From Drechslerella dactyloides (taxonomy: Eukaryota > Ascomycota > Orbiliomycetes > Orbiliales > Orbiliaceae), in NCBI GenBank assembly GCA_020064725.1, contig JAGTWJ010000001.1, forward strand, positions 1,364,001 to 1,428,000: DNA of 64,000 nucleotides, given 5' to 3'. Of the stretch, positions 26,368-37,718 are shown piece by piece (the first letter of the stretch is position 1; each line of letters begins with the position of its first letter). A program made the position numbers and the translations under genes. Below the pieces are notes generated by a model. It made no database searches. It was not told where the DNA came from and saw nothing but the letters and a program-made list of their open reading frames with translations.

Positions 26368-29097
26368 TCAAAGCTTGGCAAATTTACCATCGCCTGCCTC
26401 CTCCCTCATAATATCAGCTACGATGCCGCGACTGACCCACTCCGCCAAAGCCTGGGTCGTAATCATTGGGTTGACGCCAGAGCTCGCCGGCATTAGACTA
26501 TAAACCAGTCGTTAGAACACCAAAATAGCAATCAGGATTGGCTTCGAACGGTATCCTACCTAGCGTCGGCAACATAAAGGCCATTCTTCTCCCATATCTT
26601 GCCTTTGTCATTGCAAGCTCCCATTCGAGGGGTCGGTCCCATCCGGCAGCTACCCATCTGGTGAGCACTACCATAAGACGTATTTTCGGGGGTGAGACCA
26701 ATCCTCCTGATCTTCGCGATCACATCGTCGAAGTGTTTCTGATCTGCCTCTTTGTCTTCTAGCTTCTTGTACACGGGCGAGTTGTATATCGGTGCATAGA
26801 CCGCTTCGGCACCCGCTGCTCGATTCAACTTCATCGTAGCGATGAGTGCCTCGAGTAAATGGTTTCGGTCAAAGTCCGAAGGCGTATAGTCCAGTCGGCC
26901 TCGCCCTTTGACATCAAGCGTGATACGCCCAGCGTCCCGATCCCGTACAATTATGACGTGGTTCGTCAGGTGCTTGAAGCGAAGTAGCACTTTCTTGTAC
27001 TCTAATCCGCTGTTCCATGGTAAGGTCAAGGCGCCGAACCCTGGAAGCATGAGCATACCCTCTATGACGCAGCCGTGGCCATCGTTATCGAGATTTGTGT
27101 GCTCGGTATTAGCGACACTAATGATTGAGCCTTCCCAAGGCTTGGTCTCCTCCTTCCATTCCGCATGGCAGAAAATTGCGGGATGTAGATGGACATTTCT
27201 GCCGATCCAATAATTTCTGAGACCGCTCCTCAGCAGTATACCAGGTGTGTTAATCGTCCCGCTACTGCAAACGACCTTCTTAGCATTAATGATGACCTTC
27301 TTGCCAGTCCCAGCAGGTTCGTCTGGGCTTGCTCTCCAAAGACCCTCAACACCAGTGACGTTGCCTTTGCTGTCGAATAGGATCTTGTCAACCTCGAAGC
27401 CCTGAACAAACTTAGCCCCACGTTCACGGGCATCGGCTAAGTATGTTTTCGCGACTCCCATCTTGCCCCCGCGGCTTGGGGTATCAAGACCAGCACCTTT
27501 GCAAGTCACGGTGCAGAAAGCGCCGCAGATTTTAGAATGCGCATCCGGGCTGCCTTGGATGTTTTGCGGGACGGATAGATATCCTTCTCCGAGGCGGTGA
27601 CTTCCCTTGATAAGAGCTGCATTGCTCGGATTATGTTCGGCGCCATTCCACGACTTAACATGGGCCACCTGGGATACACTGTTGCATAATAGTCAGTGTC
27701 GGCCGCGTGAGGAGGGTGAAGTAGCTAAGAGCAGCGTCGTGAACAGCAACATCAGAAAGTATGGTACGTACTAGTCCAGGCAATCTTGAAAGTCGGACGA
27801 AGTTGCAAAACTAAGCCCGAATTTCTCGCTCCATTCCTTTCGCGTTCGGGCGGGAAGCTAAAAACAAAGAAGTTACATCAGCACGACTGAGGGTCCGTAT
27901 TAAAGACAAGACTGGTGAGCTGATCAATGCATCTTACCTGCCAGGATACACCCCAATTGATAGCAGAGCCTCCTCCCCATGTTCTACCTGCGAGAATTGA
28001 CATACTAGCCGGCATCCGAGTTAGACGTTTCCAGTGACACGGGGTAGACAACGGACAGAATTTCGGGATCTCGAACGAAGCTGCCGACGGCGAAGACGAA
28101 AACATACCTCCCATCATTGCTTTGCATGGTGCCATCCCCTTCAAACGTTTGCTTGGTTCCATCTCTTTCTGAAAGCGGTGCCTTGTGAATCGGATACCAG
28201 AATCCTTTTTCCACAACCATGAGTTCATGAGGGAGCGCCTTCGACAGATGTCCTGCAACTACTCCGCCACCACTTCCAGACCCGAGTATCAATATAGACG
28301 TGGAAAGCTTGATGACGCCATCTTCGGCCGCAACTTGGTTCAAATCTTCAAACTTGAACTCCGGATTGGCGTCGAATGCCGCTGCAGATTCTTGGACCCT
28401 CTTTTGTTCTTCCATAGCCTCCTTCGTGAAAGGGTAGCCAGGAAATCCGGCAGCCGCATGATAGGTCGGGCTTACACGGGACCACATCAATCGTGCCATC
28501 CCTTGGAATGCCTTGAAGAGCTTTCTCAAGGTGACCATCCTGGCGGTGGACCAACTCAGGACAATCTGCTCCCGCTCCTGTCTGGTTTTCTCGTACATCG
28601 GTATCGTCGATCCAGTAAATGCCAGGGAACCCAGCCGGGTACTGTGTAACGAATATCGGCTTAGTTATCATTGACAAATAACCGGAGTCGATATGTCCCG
28701 CAAGCCAGATCAACACGGCTAACCGTATGGAAACTGAGCGCGAGACCAAGTCGATGCAATCAGCAAGACGAAACACTTACTCCAGGATATTCAGTACAGT
28801 TTTAATCTCTGCAACTTTGTCTTCCGGGACATTCCTTTGGAATATCCAATCAAGATCTTCCAAGACTTCAGGGACATCTGTGACCGATTCTTGCGCGTAT
28901 GCTTCAAGGAGCTTGTCATCGGCGGGATTAATCTTGATATTCTCATAGTAGTCTTTTTTGAGTTTCTCAGTCTCCTCCGGGGTCAACTTAGGAACGAACG
29001 TCTCGAGAATATGCATCAGCATGTTCCATTGAGCGGCGTCGAACACGCATTGGTCAGACGGGCGCGCGAAGCGGTACGTTATTGCCTCGGTCGACAT
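26368..29097 (-). CDS. Long-chain fatty alcohol oxidase (GMC oxidoreductase, FAD-dependent)
   Basis: Six exons: 28781-29097, 28108-28641, 27938-28004, 27772-27857, 26560-27678 and 26368-26497; 750 residues, the usual length of eukaryotic fatty alcohol oxidases. These oxidize long-chain alcohols to aldehydes, producing hydrogen peroxide, in fatty acid/alkane omega-oxidation, usually membrane or peroxisome associated. The FAD Rossmann motif ILGSGSGGGVVAG lies around residues 224-236, after a roughly 215-residue N-terminal region typical of this subfamily rather than of short GMC enzymes. RTWGGGSAINWG (GMC signature 1 region) is in exon 3, CSSGTINTPGILL matches GMC signature 2, and SAHQMGSCRMG plus SLMPASSGVNPMITTQA form the C-terminal catalytic and FAD-contact region. 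The ATG at 29097 gives MSTEAITYRF. No disrupted motif is seen. The hydrophobicity of the N-terminal portion was not evaluated in detail. Upstream lies a 1.4-kb promoter region. Confidence 0.9.
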
Positions 29098-30498
29098 TTT
29101 GTTGGTTATTCCGGCACTCAAACTCGAACACAAAAGAATAGCAGACTAGCGAACTCCAGCAGTTTGTGCTTCCGCCAGACAAGAGAAGTTCAGAGAAAAC
29201 AAAATCTCTGAAAGGAAAGGTTCAAAAGATTAGCTGTGGAGCAGGCGGGAGTCCGGGAGTCCGAAATACCATGCGACGACAAGCGCGTGGCATTGAGCGT
29301 TTTCCGTTTATCGAAGGACAGAGTTTGGCTGTACAGAGTTGACTGCCTCTCATGGAACCTGGTCTTGCTAGCCTCGGGGACTATATTCTTGCAAGCCGGC
29401 TCTTTATAGATAAGAATCTGATTTACGAGACCAATGAAACGCTAACAACAAGGATACCAATACGGTACAGAATCCTGCATGCTTGCCAGATGCCACGGCC
29501 GAAAACTGACGTCGATTTCGGCCACATCCAGCTTCTTTCTCACACACTTGACAGAGTGGGTACCGACCAAAGGAGCATAGAAAACCTGGGGAGCTGCCAG
29601 TCCCTCATGCTCGCTCGTCCACGGGTGCACCCACACGTCTCATGTACCCCAGAACCCTCACTAGCTTGGCTGCGGGATGTTGGCGAATAGGAACTGTCAC
29701 ATTCAGCCCGCTGAGGTGATACGGCATCATCGGCAAAATCAATGCTTGTGGACACCATTCACCTTATCGTCTGCCGTGCCAGGGAGGCGGCCAAAAGGGC
29801 ACCCGGGCATTTCTGATCACCATCACACCACTTCCAATGCGGTTGTCATAAAAGTGACAGCGGCGGGGAAACGTCCCAGTTGCTAAAGCACTCCTTACAC
29901 ATAGAGATGGAAGTCACATGCGATACATCGCAACCGATCGTCTACCGAATCTAGTGCAAATGCCGTCGAGACGTCGCTTAGGCAAACAACTCTCAAGACG
30001 CAAGCTAGCGCTGCTTGGCTCTCTGATTTCCCTCAGCTTGCCCAATGCGGTCACGATGGATCTTGAAGGCTGGATCGAACCGATCGAAAGTTAATTCCAA
30101 TTCCCAGTATCAAGGCCGAGATCGAAATGCAACAACACAAACCTGTGGACGCCGTGGATCGCGGCGCCAAATCGACTGGTACCAAAGTGTATCCTGACTT
30201 GGTTAGTATTAGATACAGATAACACGGCAAAGCGGGGCGGCCCTTCCTCTAGGGTAGCGAGGCGCACTGCCTCTCGCAGTGTTACTTCGGTTATGCTTTG
30301 CGAGATGGTTGTCAGCCATAAACGCGACTCAGATAAGAGCGCCCTCGTGACCAAAAGCCTTCCTTGCAATGTGTGCGATCAGAGGCTGTTTACGAGATAT
30401 AGCGATAACTCTACGTAGCTTTTGAAGTACTAGCTAGCAGTTTCAGCAGAAGAGCCACGAGAGCCAACCAAGAGACAACCTCTCAGCGGTCTTTATTT
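29098..30498. other. Intergenic region upstream of the fatty alcohol oxidase
   Basis: Promoter of the oxidase and 3' flank of the proline-rich gene, both minus strand. A plus-strand ATG frame of 112 codons (29352-29690) lies here but has no recognizable features and sits where promoter is expected. No gene supported. Confidence 0.5.
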
Positions 30499-31443
30499 TC
30501 AGAGCAGATCCTCGAGACCTAGAGTCGTGGCCATGGCTATCACCCAGAGATAAAGCTCTATCTTGAGCAGTGCGCATACGATCAGCACAACGCCAATTAT
30601 CCTTATCGACCAGACAAGGTAAAAGTCAGGTTCTACGGCCTCTTTCCTACATGCCTCTCCCCGCGTTGAAACCTCCACATTTACGGCCTCCTGTCGCGGT
30701 ACCTCCAAGTCCAACTCTTGGGCTTTGTCGACTTTTTCCTCCACTGGAACCGGCTCTGGAGGCTTGGGGTATCTAACAGGTTTGAACGTTTTCGGTGTTG
30801 GAGGTCTTGAGGGCTCAAGGGGCTTATTATGCCGAGTTTCCAATATTGGCGGTAACGGCGGCTGCTTCGGTTCAATGGGGGTACGAGGTGGACGTATCTC
30901 CTTCTTAAGGCTATCCTCCCTCTCCTTCTGTGCATCCTGTTCCATTTTCATCCAATTTCTTGCTTTAGATCCTATTGGTTTGAGTTTTGCCATTCCGCTG
31001 GGCAGCTCTGCCCGTAATTGATCGGCGAGTGACGGTGGCGTTTTCGGCACGATACGCACCGGTTCCACAAATTGCCCCTTAGACTGCGGTGTGCCCCTGC
31101 TCGCAAGGCGAGCTTTCAACTCTTCCATCACATCACCCTGCCCGACTAGTTTTTTTGGCGTCTGCGGGAGATCTTTAGATTTCGACTTCTTTAAGCCCTG
31201 CAATGGTGTAGGGATTGGAGCTGGCGGCGGTGGTGGCCCCGGTGGGGGTGGAGGAGGTGGTGGAGGAGGAGGTGCCTCGCCCCCCATCCCTAGTATCAGT
31301 TTCGGTACGTCGGGGTGTGGACGAGGCCGAAGCCCTGGGGCTAAATCCCTTGGTTTCTCTTTGGTGGACGCTGTAAATGGACCACGATTTGCTGTGGCTA
31401 TTGGTTCTGTATTAACTTCGGAACCGTTTTCATTCCGCACCAT
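30499..31443 (-). CDS. Proline-rich, predicted tail-anchored membrane protein with WH2-like segment
   Basis: Uninterrupted frame of 314 residues from the ATG at 31443. Visible architecture: a poly-proline run at about residues 58-75 (eleven consecutive Pro, then GPPPPP), a basic stretch (KKSKSK), a charged helix VMEELKARLASRG, then LADQLRAELPSGMAKLKPI (139-157), which resembles an actin-binding WH2 motif. A long Pro/Lys/Glu-rich linker follows. The last 45 or so residues contain a strongly hydrophobic segment (VWSIRIIGVVLIVCALL) and a second hydrophobic patch, so the protein could be tail-anchored. Poly-proline plus WH2 suggests actin/profilin contact, but this is inference. An alternative start is possible: an upstream exon (31507-31561, ATG at 31561, donor GTAAGT) could splice to an acceptor just inside the present frame (for example before AACCAATAGCC). 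No ortholog recognized. Confidence 0.7.
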   Translation of the reverse strand: MVRNENGSEVNTEPIATANRGPFTASTKEKPRDLAPGLRPRPHPDVPKLILGMGGEAPPPPPPPPPPPGPPPPPAPIPTPLQGLKKSKSKDLPQTPKKLVGQGDVMEELKARLASRGTPQSKGQFVEPVRIVPKTPPSLADQLRAELPSGMAKLKPIGSKARNWMKMEQDAQKEREDSLKKEIRPPRTPIEPKQPPLPPILETRHNKPLEPSRPPTPKTFKPVRYPKPPEPVPVEEKVDKAQELDLEVPRQEAVNVEVSTRGEACRKEAVEPDFYLVWSIRIIGVVLIVCALLKIELYLWVIAMATTLGLEDLL

Positions 31444-31561
31444 CGTGACATCCTTCGAAAAAACGATATAGAGTCGGCCCGAAGGCCGAATTGAGGACTA
31501 ACTTACTGGGCAGTGGTGTTTTAAGATCCTGAATGTCGTTACTTGGTGTATTGCCCGCCAT

Positions 31562-32957
31562 CTCCAGAAGTCGAAGATTTCCTCTGTAAAACTGATTTAT
31601 ATTTATCTAGCCGGATGAATATATCTAGGCCAAACGATTTTGTCTATATGGGCCGCTTTGTCTTCATAAATCAGACTGACTTGCTTGTTTTTGGTGGCTC
31701 AGCAGTGCTAGGAGTTGGCTTGCTAGTGGCTTCTTTGTTGTTTTTCCGCGTGATCCAATAGAGCGCTGGTCGAGCGAAACTTGAAACTTGGAGCTTTTTG
31801 TCTTTCTTGAAGTCGCAGCATTATAACGTTAACGTTACAAGTTTATCCTCCGCATCAGGTAACTAAGTAAGTAAGTACCTAGGTAGTTCTTTTAGTCAGG
31901 TAGAGATCTAGCATAGATACCAAGGGTATATATTGATAGTATACTGTCGACCTTTCAGCTAACGGGAGCATAGTAAGATCCAAGCCTGGCCTCGAGACTC
32001 CACCAGATCAACACAACTTGGACGCAAATGCAACTTTAACGCGTTCTATCCCCTACAAGATCAGACGGAGGTCCTCGTCCATCAGACCTGTATGCAACAG
32101 ATTCCAAATTCGTATGTGATGGTTGCCTCGTAAACCAGACGCACTAATTGCAGACTGTGATATCCGAATTACCGATTTCCAGATGCCCAGCTTTTGCAGT
32201 TACTGCTGTATCTGCATGTTGGGTATTTGACAGCTGCGCCACGAGATCTCGATCCTAGTGTGGATCATGGTACTTCAGGCACCATACCGAAAATAACGCC
32301 CTTGTGCAACCATGCTGCAACCAGCCCGTCGCGTAGCAGCTATCATTGCTATCTTAAGTCTTTTTCCATCGGCCCCTTGCAAATTGACACGATAGCAAAC
32401 ACGGCTTCATGTTTGTCTGCCGTCATATTTTCTAGCTCTTTCAATGAAATCCCAGCCGTTCCCGAAACTACCCAGTCGTAGTCTCGGGGACACCCAGTCG
32501 TGCTGCTACCAGGCCATCTTCTGGGATTAGCGGTATGTATCCATCACTGTAGAAACGTTGAGCTCTTCCCTGCCATGCATTATACAGAGCGCGCCTTTTG
32601 CGTGTATGAATGAGCAATGTTGATATTAGGTGTTCTGTTGCATGGATATACCCTCTCTGTCAGTCGGCCGGGGATGGGTTTTTCTCTCTCTTTTCATACG
32701 ACATTTCATCTTGCTTCCCTGTTGTAACTTACGCGTGTACTGTAACGTCCGTCGTATCGTCCTAATTTCTCTCCTGTCGCCTGACGAGGCTCAATTTTTC
32801 CCGTGCGACTGGAATTAATACTGTTGGTTCATCTTACTGTCCGCGCAATCAACCATCTCGTGTTCATCCAGGTTGACGAACACATAATCTTCGGACTGCA
32901 ATATTCAATACTTGACATCCATAACATAACGACAAAACGGAGTCAAGAAAGTCAACA
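31562..32957. other. Divergent intergenic promoter region
   Basis: Lies between the minus-strand proline-rich gene and the plus-strand SWIM protein gene, so it probably holds both promoters. It contains two overlapping TAACGTTA palindromes (31824-31837) and a GTAAGTAAGTACCTAGGTAG run near 31868. No gene seen. Confidence 0.5.
31824..31837. promoter_or_regulatory. Two overlapping TAACGTTA palindromes
   Basis: TAACGTTAACGTTA: two copies of the octamer sharing TA, about 260 bases upstream of the possible upstream start of the proline-rich gene and 1.1 kb upstream of the SWIM gene. The octamer recurs at 45116, 53918, 56888, 58746 and 60933. A protein-binding site is inferred only from over-representation and symmetry. 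Confidence 0.35.
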
Positions 32958-34574
32958 ATGCCACCAAAGAAAGCGATCGTGGGTGACCGTAAGTAATTTA
33001 TCTGTCCGATGCCTTTCATGGACTCAATTTTCCGGCATCAAATCCGATGAGGCTGACGAGGGACACGCGTATCATTCAATCACGCGCAATAGCCACTGAG
33101 ACAAGAAAATCTGCCCGAACTAAGGTGAGTCAGCAATACCTCAATCATTAGCGTTCATGGTGAATTATATAGACTGATAGGGGATGATGAAATCATTAGA
33201 CAAAGCCGACGCGTCTCATCGAGCAGGCGCCGACGCCCGTCAAATCAGCCAAGCCAAAATCGATCCTCAAGATTGACGGCTCGAAGGCCAAGCCTGGCGA
33301 GGCAAAGAGGGGTCGCCCGAACAAAAAGGCCGTCGGGAAAGCGAAGAAGGTGACGATACAGGAGCCCGACGAAGAAGAATCAGAGGAGGAACATGATGCA
33401 GATGAAGAGGAAGAAGAGGAGGATGACGAGGAAGAACAAGACGAGGAGGTAGAGGACGAAGAGGATGAGGTAGAGGAGCCTGAACCTGAACCGGCACCTA
33501 CCAAAAAGCAGAACATCGGCAAGAAGAGGGCCCCTCCCGCAAAGCAGGCAGGGCCAGCCCCTAAGAAGCAAAAGATTACACAGTCCAAGCCTTCCGGAAA
33601 AGCTTCGCAAATCAAGGGCAAGCCCGTGAAGGGAAAGCAGCCCGCAAAGCGCGCAACGGCGGAGGTACAAGATGGAGTAGCAGCCGGCCCGGCCAAAAAG
33701 AAGGCCAAAACTGCTGCCTCTAAAGAGGCGACCGGTGGAGCCAAAGGCAAGAAGACCAAAGCTACTGCTACCACCGCTGCCACTCCTGCCGAGTCCGCCC
33801 GCAGCTCAAGTGTCCCATTACTCCCCGACTATTTCCCAGGCGGCATCGATAGGGTGCAAGACGACGGTGTCACGTATAACTCCACACCGTCTAGTGAGAT
33901 CCCGAATATCACGATCCCCCTGGGCAGTAGATTTCGGATCGAAATGGGTGTTGTAGGGCTGGCCAACGACGGGACTTGTAAGTGGAATGCATGGATTTGA
34001 ATAAGCGGCCTCGCTTTCCATGCCGATACGTGGATCATTCGTAGCAGTTTACTGACAGCGAATGTCCCATCGATTTTAGATTCTTGCGACTGCGCAGCGT
34101 TCAAAAAGTCGTCAAAGACGATTAAGACCTGTTAGTGTTCCTTTCTCTTTATCATACAAGATCCTGATCTGACCTCATCGATGTCCACTAGGCAAGCATT
34201 TGTTTCTGCTCAATGGCCACCGCTTCGAGGAGAGCCGCTTAAGCCACGGAGGAGCTAAGGGAGCCGTCGCCTCCAGCTCAAAACAGAGTAAAGTCACCAC
34301 AGCGAGCACCGATGCTCCACAAAAGGAGACAACGGGTGGTGTAGAGCCCGACGGTGTTGGTGAGTCAAACAGCTCGTACAGCACTGCGGAGACTAGTAGT
34401 CTGGAGAAGCAAGGCGAGCAGGGTGAGAGCCTGGAGAAGGGAAAGGATGCCCTCTCTGGGACTCTAAAAGGCCCTGAATCCTCAGACAGCACACATACTG
34501 AGGAGCCGTCAGAGGAAGCTTCATCATCGGATGCCAGGGGCTCCAATGAAGCCGAGAAAGCAGCAGATAACTAG
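32958..34574 (+). CDS. SWIM zinc-finger nuclear protein with AT-hook-like and acidic regions
   Basis: Five exons: 32958-32988, 33093-33124, 33200-33977, 34080-34130 and 34192-34574; 424 residues, all junctions in frame with GT/AG ends. The N-terminus is basic (MPPKKAIVGD), with an AT-hook-like KRGRPNKK near residues 57-64. An almost purely acidic block of about 45 residues (76-120) follows, then Lys/Ala/Pro-rich NLS-like repeats. A more folded region (LLPDYFPGGIDRVQDDGVTY onward) leads into a SWIM zinc finger: C283-D-C285, twelve residues, C298-K-H300 (CxCx12CxH). The C-terminal ~120 residues are Ser/Glu/Thr-rich and disordered. SWIM fingers bind DNA or proteins and occur in recombination and repair factors, ligases and transposases. 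The finger is assembled across two introns. The ligase gene 4 kb downstream has a SWIM finger with an intron at the same codon position. Function unknown; a nuclear, DNA-associated role is inferred. Confidence 0.82.
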
Positions 34575-35286
34575 GATTTGTCGACCTCGCCGGAAGAAAT
34601 CAGGGGATCGGTTTGTTTTGTCATTTTCGAGGAGACACATTTTCGGCTCTCGATGGTCGTGTTTATGGTCTGCAAGATGCTTATGATGTTGGATTCAGTT
34701 TCAGTGGTTGTTGCCCATAGAGGGCTAGCCCGGGCTTCAATGCAATGTTGTATTTCGTCGTTGTCAACCAAGTTAACGCGTTGTGGTACAGTTGCGTCTA
34801 CGGGTTCCGGAACCAGGGGACGAGACTATCATGTTGGAGACTTTTTATAGATCTTAGATGTAGATTGTGTTAATTCTAGTACCCTCATCATTGCTCGTAC
34901 CTGACCGAGGTAGCGTCCCTGCTCTGGTGGCTTGACTCCCTCAGCTCTCCATTGTTATTATCAACCTTCCAGTCTCTGTAACGATCCTGCACGCGTGGAG
35001 TTCTTCCAACCACCGCCCATGCAACTACTCGTAAACAGCAGCACTGCCTTGTCTCCATCAACCACTCGGAACCAATCCAGCTCTTTCTCTCCTCTATATA
35101 CCACATCTCCAATTAACGCCACCAACTAGAACTCAATCCTTATCACGTCTCTGGGTATCGACCTCTTTCAACAATAGCTCCACCAAGCGATCTGCTTCTG
35201 CAACTCTGTCTTCACTACCTACGGTACACTATCACTATATACCATAGTTCTGATACCGTGCCTCCGCACGGCCGACATCAAGCATC
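34575..35286. other. Intergenic region upstream of the MFS transporter
   Basis: 3' flank of the SWIM gene and promoter/leader of the transporter. The part from about 34930 to 35260 is C/T-rich (for example CTCTTTCTCTCCTCTATATACC near 35080), as expected for a fungal core promoter and leader. No gene seen. Confidence 0.5.
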
Positions 35287-37718
35287 ATGAACTCCACGCT
35301 CTCTTTAGAGTCCATGGTTGATGTCGACATCAGCAGCTCCGGTCCTCGGCCCAGCGACATCTCCTCATCCCAGATTGAGGGTAACTTGCCGACGCGTTAT
35401 CTCACGGCTCTCAAAAAGGACGCAGTTGGCTACTCCACTAGGCCAATCCTTCGAGAACACCTTCCTCAGGGAGAGCTTGTCGACATCCACCTTCAAGGCT
35501 TCACCACGGTTAAAGATTATGATAGTCCTCATGATCCAAGGAACCCGCAGAGCTGGAGTAAACGAAAGAAGTGGTAAGGTCGAATTCTTTGATTGCTACC
35601 GGGGTTTGAAAGGGAGAGAGTGATATTGGATCAAGAATGCTGCTGACACTAAATGATGCTCTAGGTACTGTATCTTTGTTATCGGTGCGTGACCTGGCCA
35701 ATACTGGCAACTCCACCTAGATTGAGGGCATGATGACTGATTGTACCACACGTCTTGAAGGGATGATGTGCTTCATCAATAATGTCGGCGCGTCGGTCAT
35801 CTCGTTGGCCCTTCTTATGATTGCTGAAGATTTCAATACCAGCAGAACCGTTGCCACGCTGGGTTTATCACTCTATGGTACCTTCTACATTCTCAAATGG
35901 ATATCGCCAAAATACCGCTAGCTGACTAAGGTTGTTAGTATTTGGACTCGGAATCGGGCCTATGCTTTCCGCTCCCCTCTCCGAGCAGTTCGGAAGAAAA
36001 AAAATCTACAAGGTCTCCTACACAATGTTCCTCTTCGTACAACTCCCGACGGCGTTGGGGCCTCCTAACGTCAATCTGGGAGCATGGCTATTCTTTCGAC
36101 TTATGGGAGGAGTCTTCGCGTCACCGGTATGGATATACTCTAATTCTCCGCCTACATTATGGCATGACGCTGAAGCGGTTCTAATACTGACATGCAACCT
36201 GAACAGGGCCCAGCGGTATTTCCCATATGTTCCCTATGCATAAAGCTCATAAGCTAACTTCCTCGAAGGTAGGATCAGGTACTGTTGCAGATGTAAGGAA
36301 TCTTCCCAACAACGTCTAGAAAACGATTCCATTGACCACATACGACATGAATTTTAGGTATTTCCGGCACCAGCGCGAGCCCTCCCAATGCTAGTCTTCG
36401 TGGCGAGCGCCTTCAGTGGGGCTGCCTTCGGCCCGGTTCTCAGCGGTATAATTATTTCCCACCACGACTGGTGCTGGACTCTTTGGGTGACGATGATACT
36501 GTCGGCCTGCCTGTTCCCATTTATATACTTCATGCCCGAGACATATCAATCAACGATCCTCGACAAGGACGTGCAAAATCGACAGCTTCACGGCGAGCGG
36601 GTCCTTCGGCCGGATAAGGAGAAGCTTGAGAAAAGCCTCTGGTTCGCCTTGAGTCGACCGGTTACGCTGTTGGTTACTGAGCCGGTGAGTTCAACATTGG
36701 ACGGGGTATCTCCCGATATTAAGAAATTGTGTTCGACTGATGCATAGTCAGATTGTCTTGCTGTTCTCCATCTACTCGGGATTTGTGTACGTCCACGTCC
36801 ATACCATGGTACCAATCAACGGTCTAGCAGATCAGTCATTGACAATACTATGCAGATATATGCTTCTCTATGGATTCACAAGCTCTGTAAGACAGCTCGA
36901 TAGCCGCGTTAGCCATCGGAATACTGACTTGAGCTCTTCGCAGCTCCCATACATCTTCTCCACCGTCTATTCGTTTTCAACCGTTCAATCCGGCTTGCCC
37001 TTCCTCGCCATCTGTCTGGGTATCACATTGACGGTTCCCATCTACCTCTTCTTCTTTGAGCCATTATACACTCAACGTCCATTTCCAGTGCCGCCGGAGG
37101 CAAGGCTTCCATCTATGGTCCCCCCTGCAATCGCGATGGTAGTCGCCTTGTTCCTGTTCGCCTGGACTGCTGGACTTGGTGTGCATTGGGCTGTGCCTAT
37201 CATTGCGGTGTGCATTTTTGGATATGCTGCGGTACGTGAGTAGAGTGCCTCGAGCCATTCATCCGTGACAAATAACTGACCTTCATAACTTTTGACAGCT
37301 CGGGCTCTTTGTTCCCCATATTGCGTATATTACGGTGAGAAAGATCGTTGATAATGGCTGGTATACATCAGTATTTTACTGAATAAAATCTGGGCTCAGG
37401 ATTGCTATCCAATTGTTGCGGCATCCGTCTCCGGTGCGAACGGGCTTCTTAGATACACCATGGGTTGCATGTTTCCATTGATTTCGCGAACGAGTAAGTC
37501 GCGCCCTGAACTCTGAGTAGCATTGTCAACGCACTACGTGAATTCGTTCTAAAAGATTCGTAGTGGTCGAAAATTTAGGTGTCAAATGGTCTATGACCAT
37601 TCTGGGCGGCATTGCGGCATTGATGCTACCGCTACCACTAATCTTCATGAGATACGGGGCGCTGATTCGACAGCATGGGAAGTTCAGCCGCTACGCGCGT
37701 GAGAGGACGATGGTTTAA
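35287..37718 (+). CDS. MFS transporter, DHA1-like drug/polyamine:H+ antiporter family, 13 exons
   Basis: Exons: 35287-35573, 35665-35684, 35761-35877, 35939-36126, 36207-36215, 36269-36292, 36358-36684, 36752-36786, 36856-36886, 36944-37231, 37299-37334, 37400-37493 and 37564-37718; 536 residues with a consistent frame throughout. The protein has a cytosolic N-terminus of about 90 residues ending in NPQSWSKRKKWY, a motif just before TM1 in fungal DHA1 transporters. It then has alternating hydrophobic helices, the loop SEQFGRKKIY (MFS motif A), VGSGTVADVFPAPARA, and PETYQSTILDKD at the start of the central loop. The second half continues with FSTVYSFSTVQSGLPF and ends basic. Likely a plasma-membrane or vacuolar exporter; substrate not predictable. 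Exon 5 is only 9 nt (GGC CCA GCG), needed to read ASPGPAVGSGTVAD. Intron density is much higher than in the neighbours. Confidence 0.9.
36207..36215 (+). other. 9-nt micro-exon of the MFS transporter
   Basis: GGCCCAGCG flanked by AACAG acceptor and GTATTT donor. Joining it to 36269 gives G-P-A-V-G-S-G and keeps frame; the downstream intron has a GCTAAC branch site 13 nt before its AG. Reading through the donor instead soon hits TAA. Confidence 0.75.

Noticed and set aside
29352..29690. Plus-strand ATG frame of 112 codons
   Set aside because: Lies in the expected promoter of the fatty alcohol oxidase and has no identifiable features.
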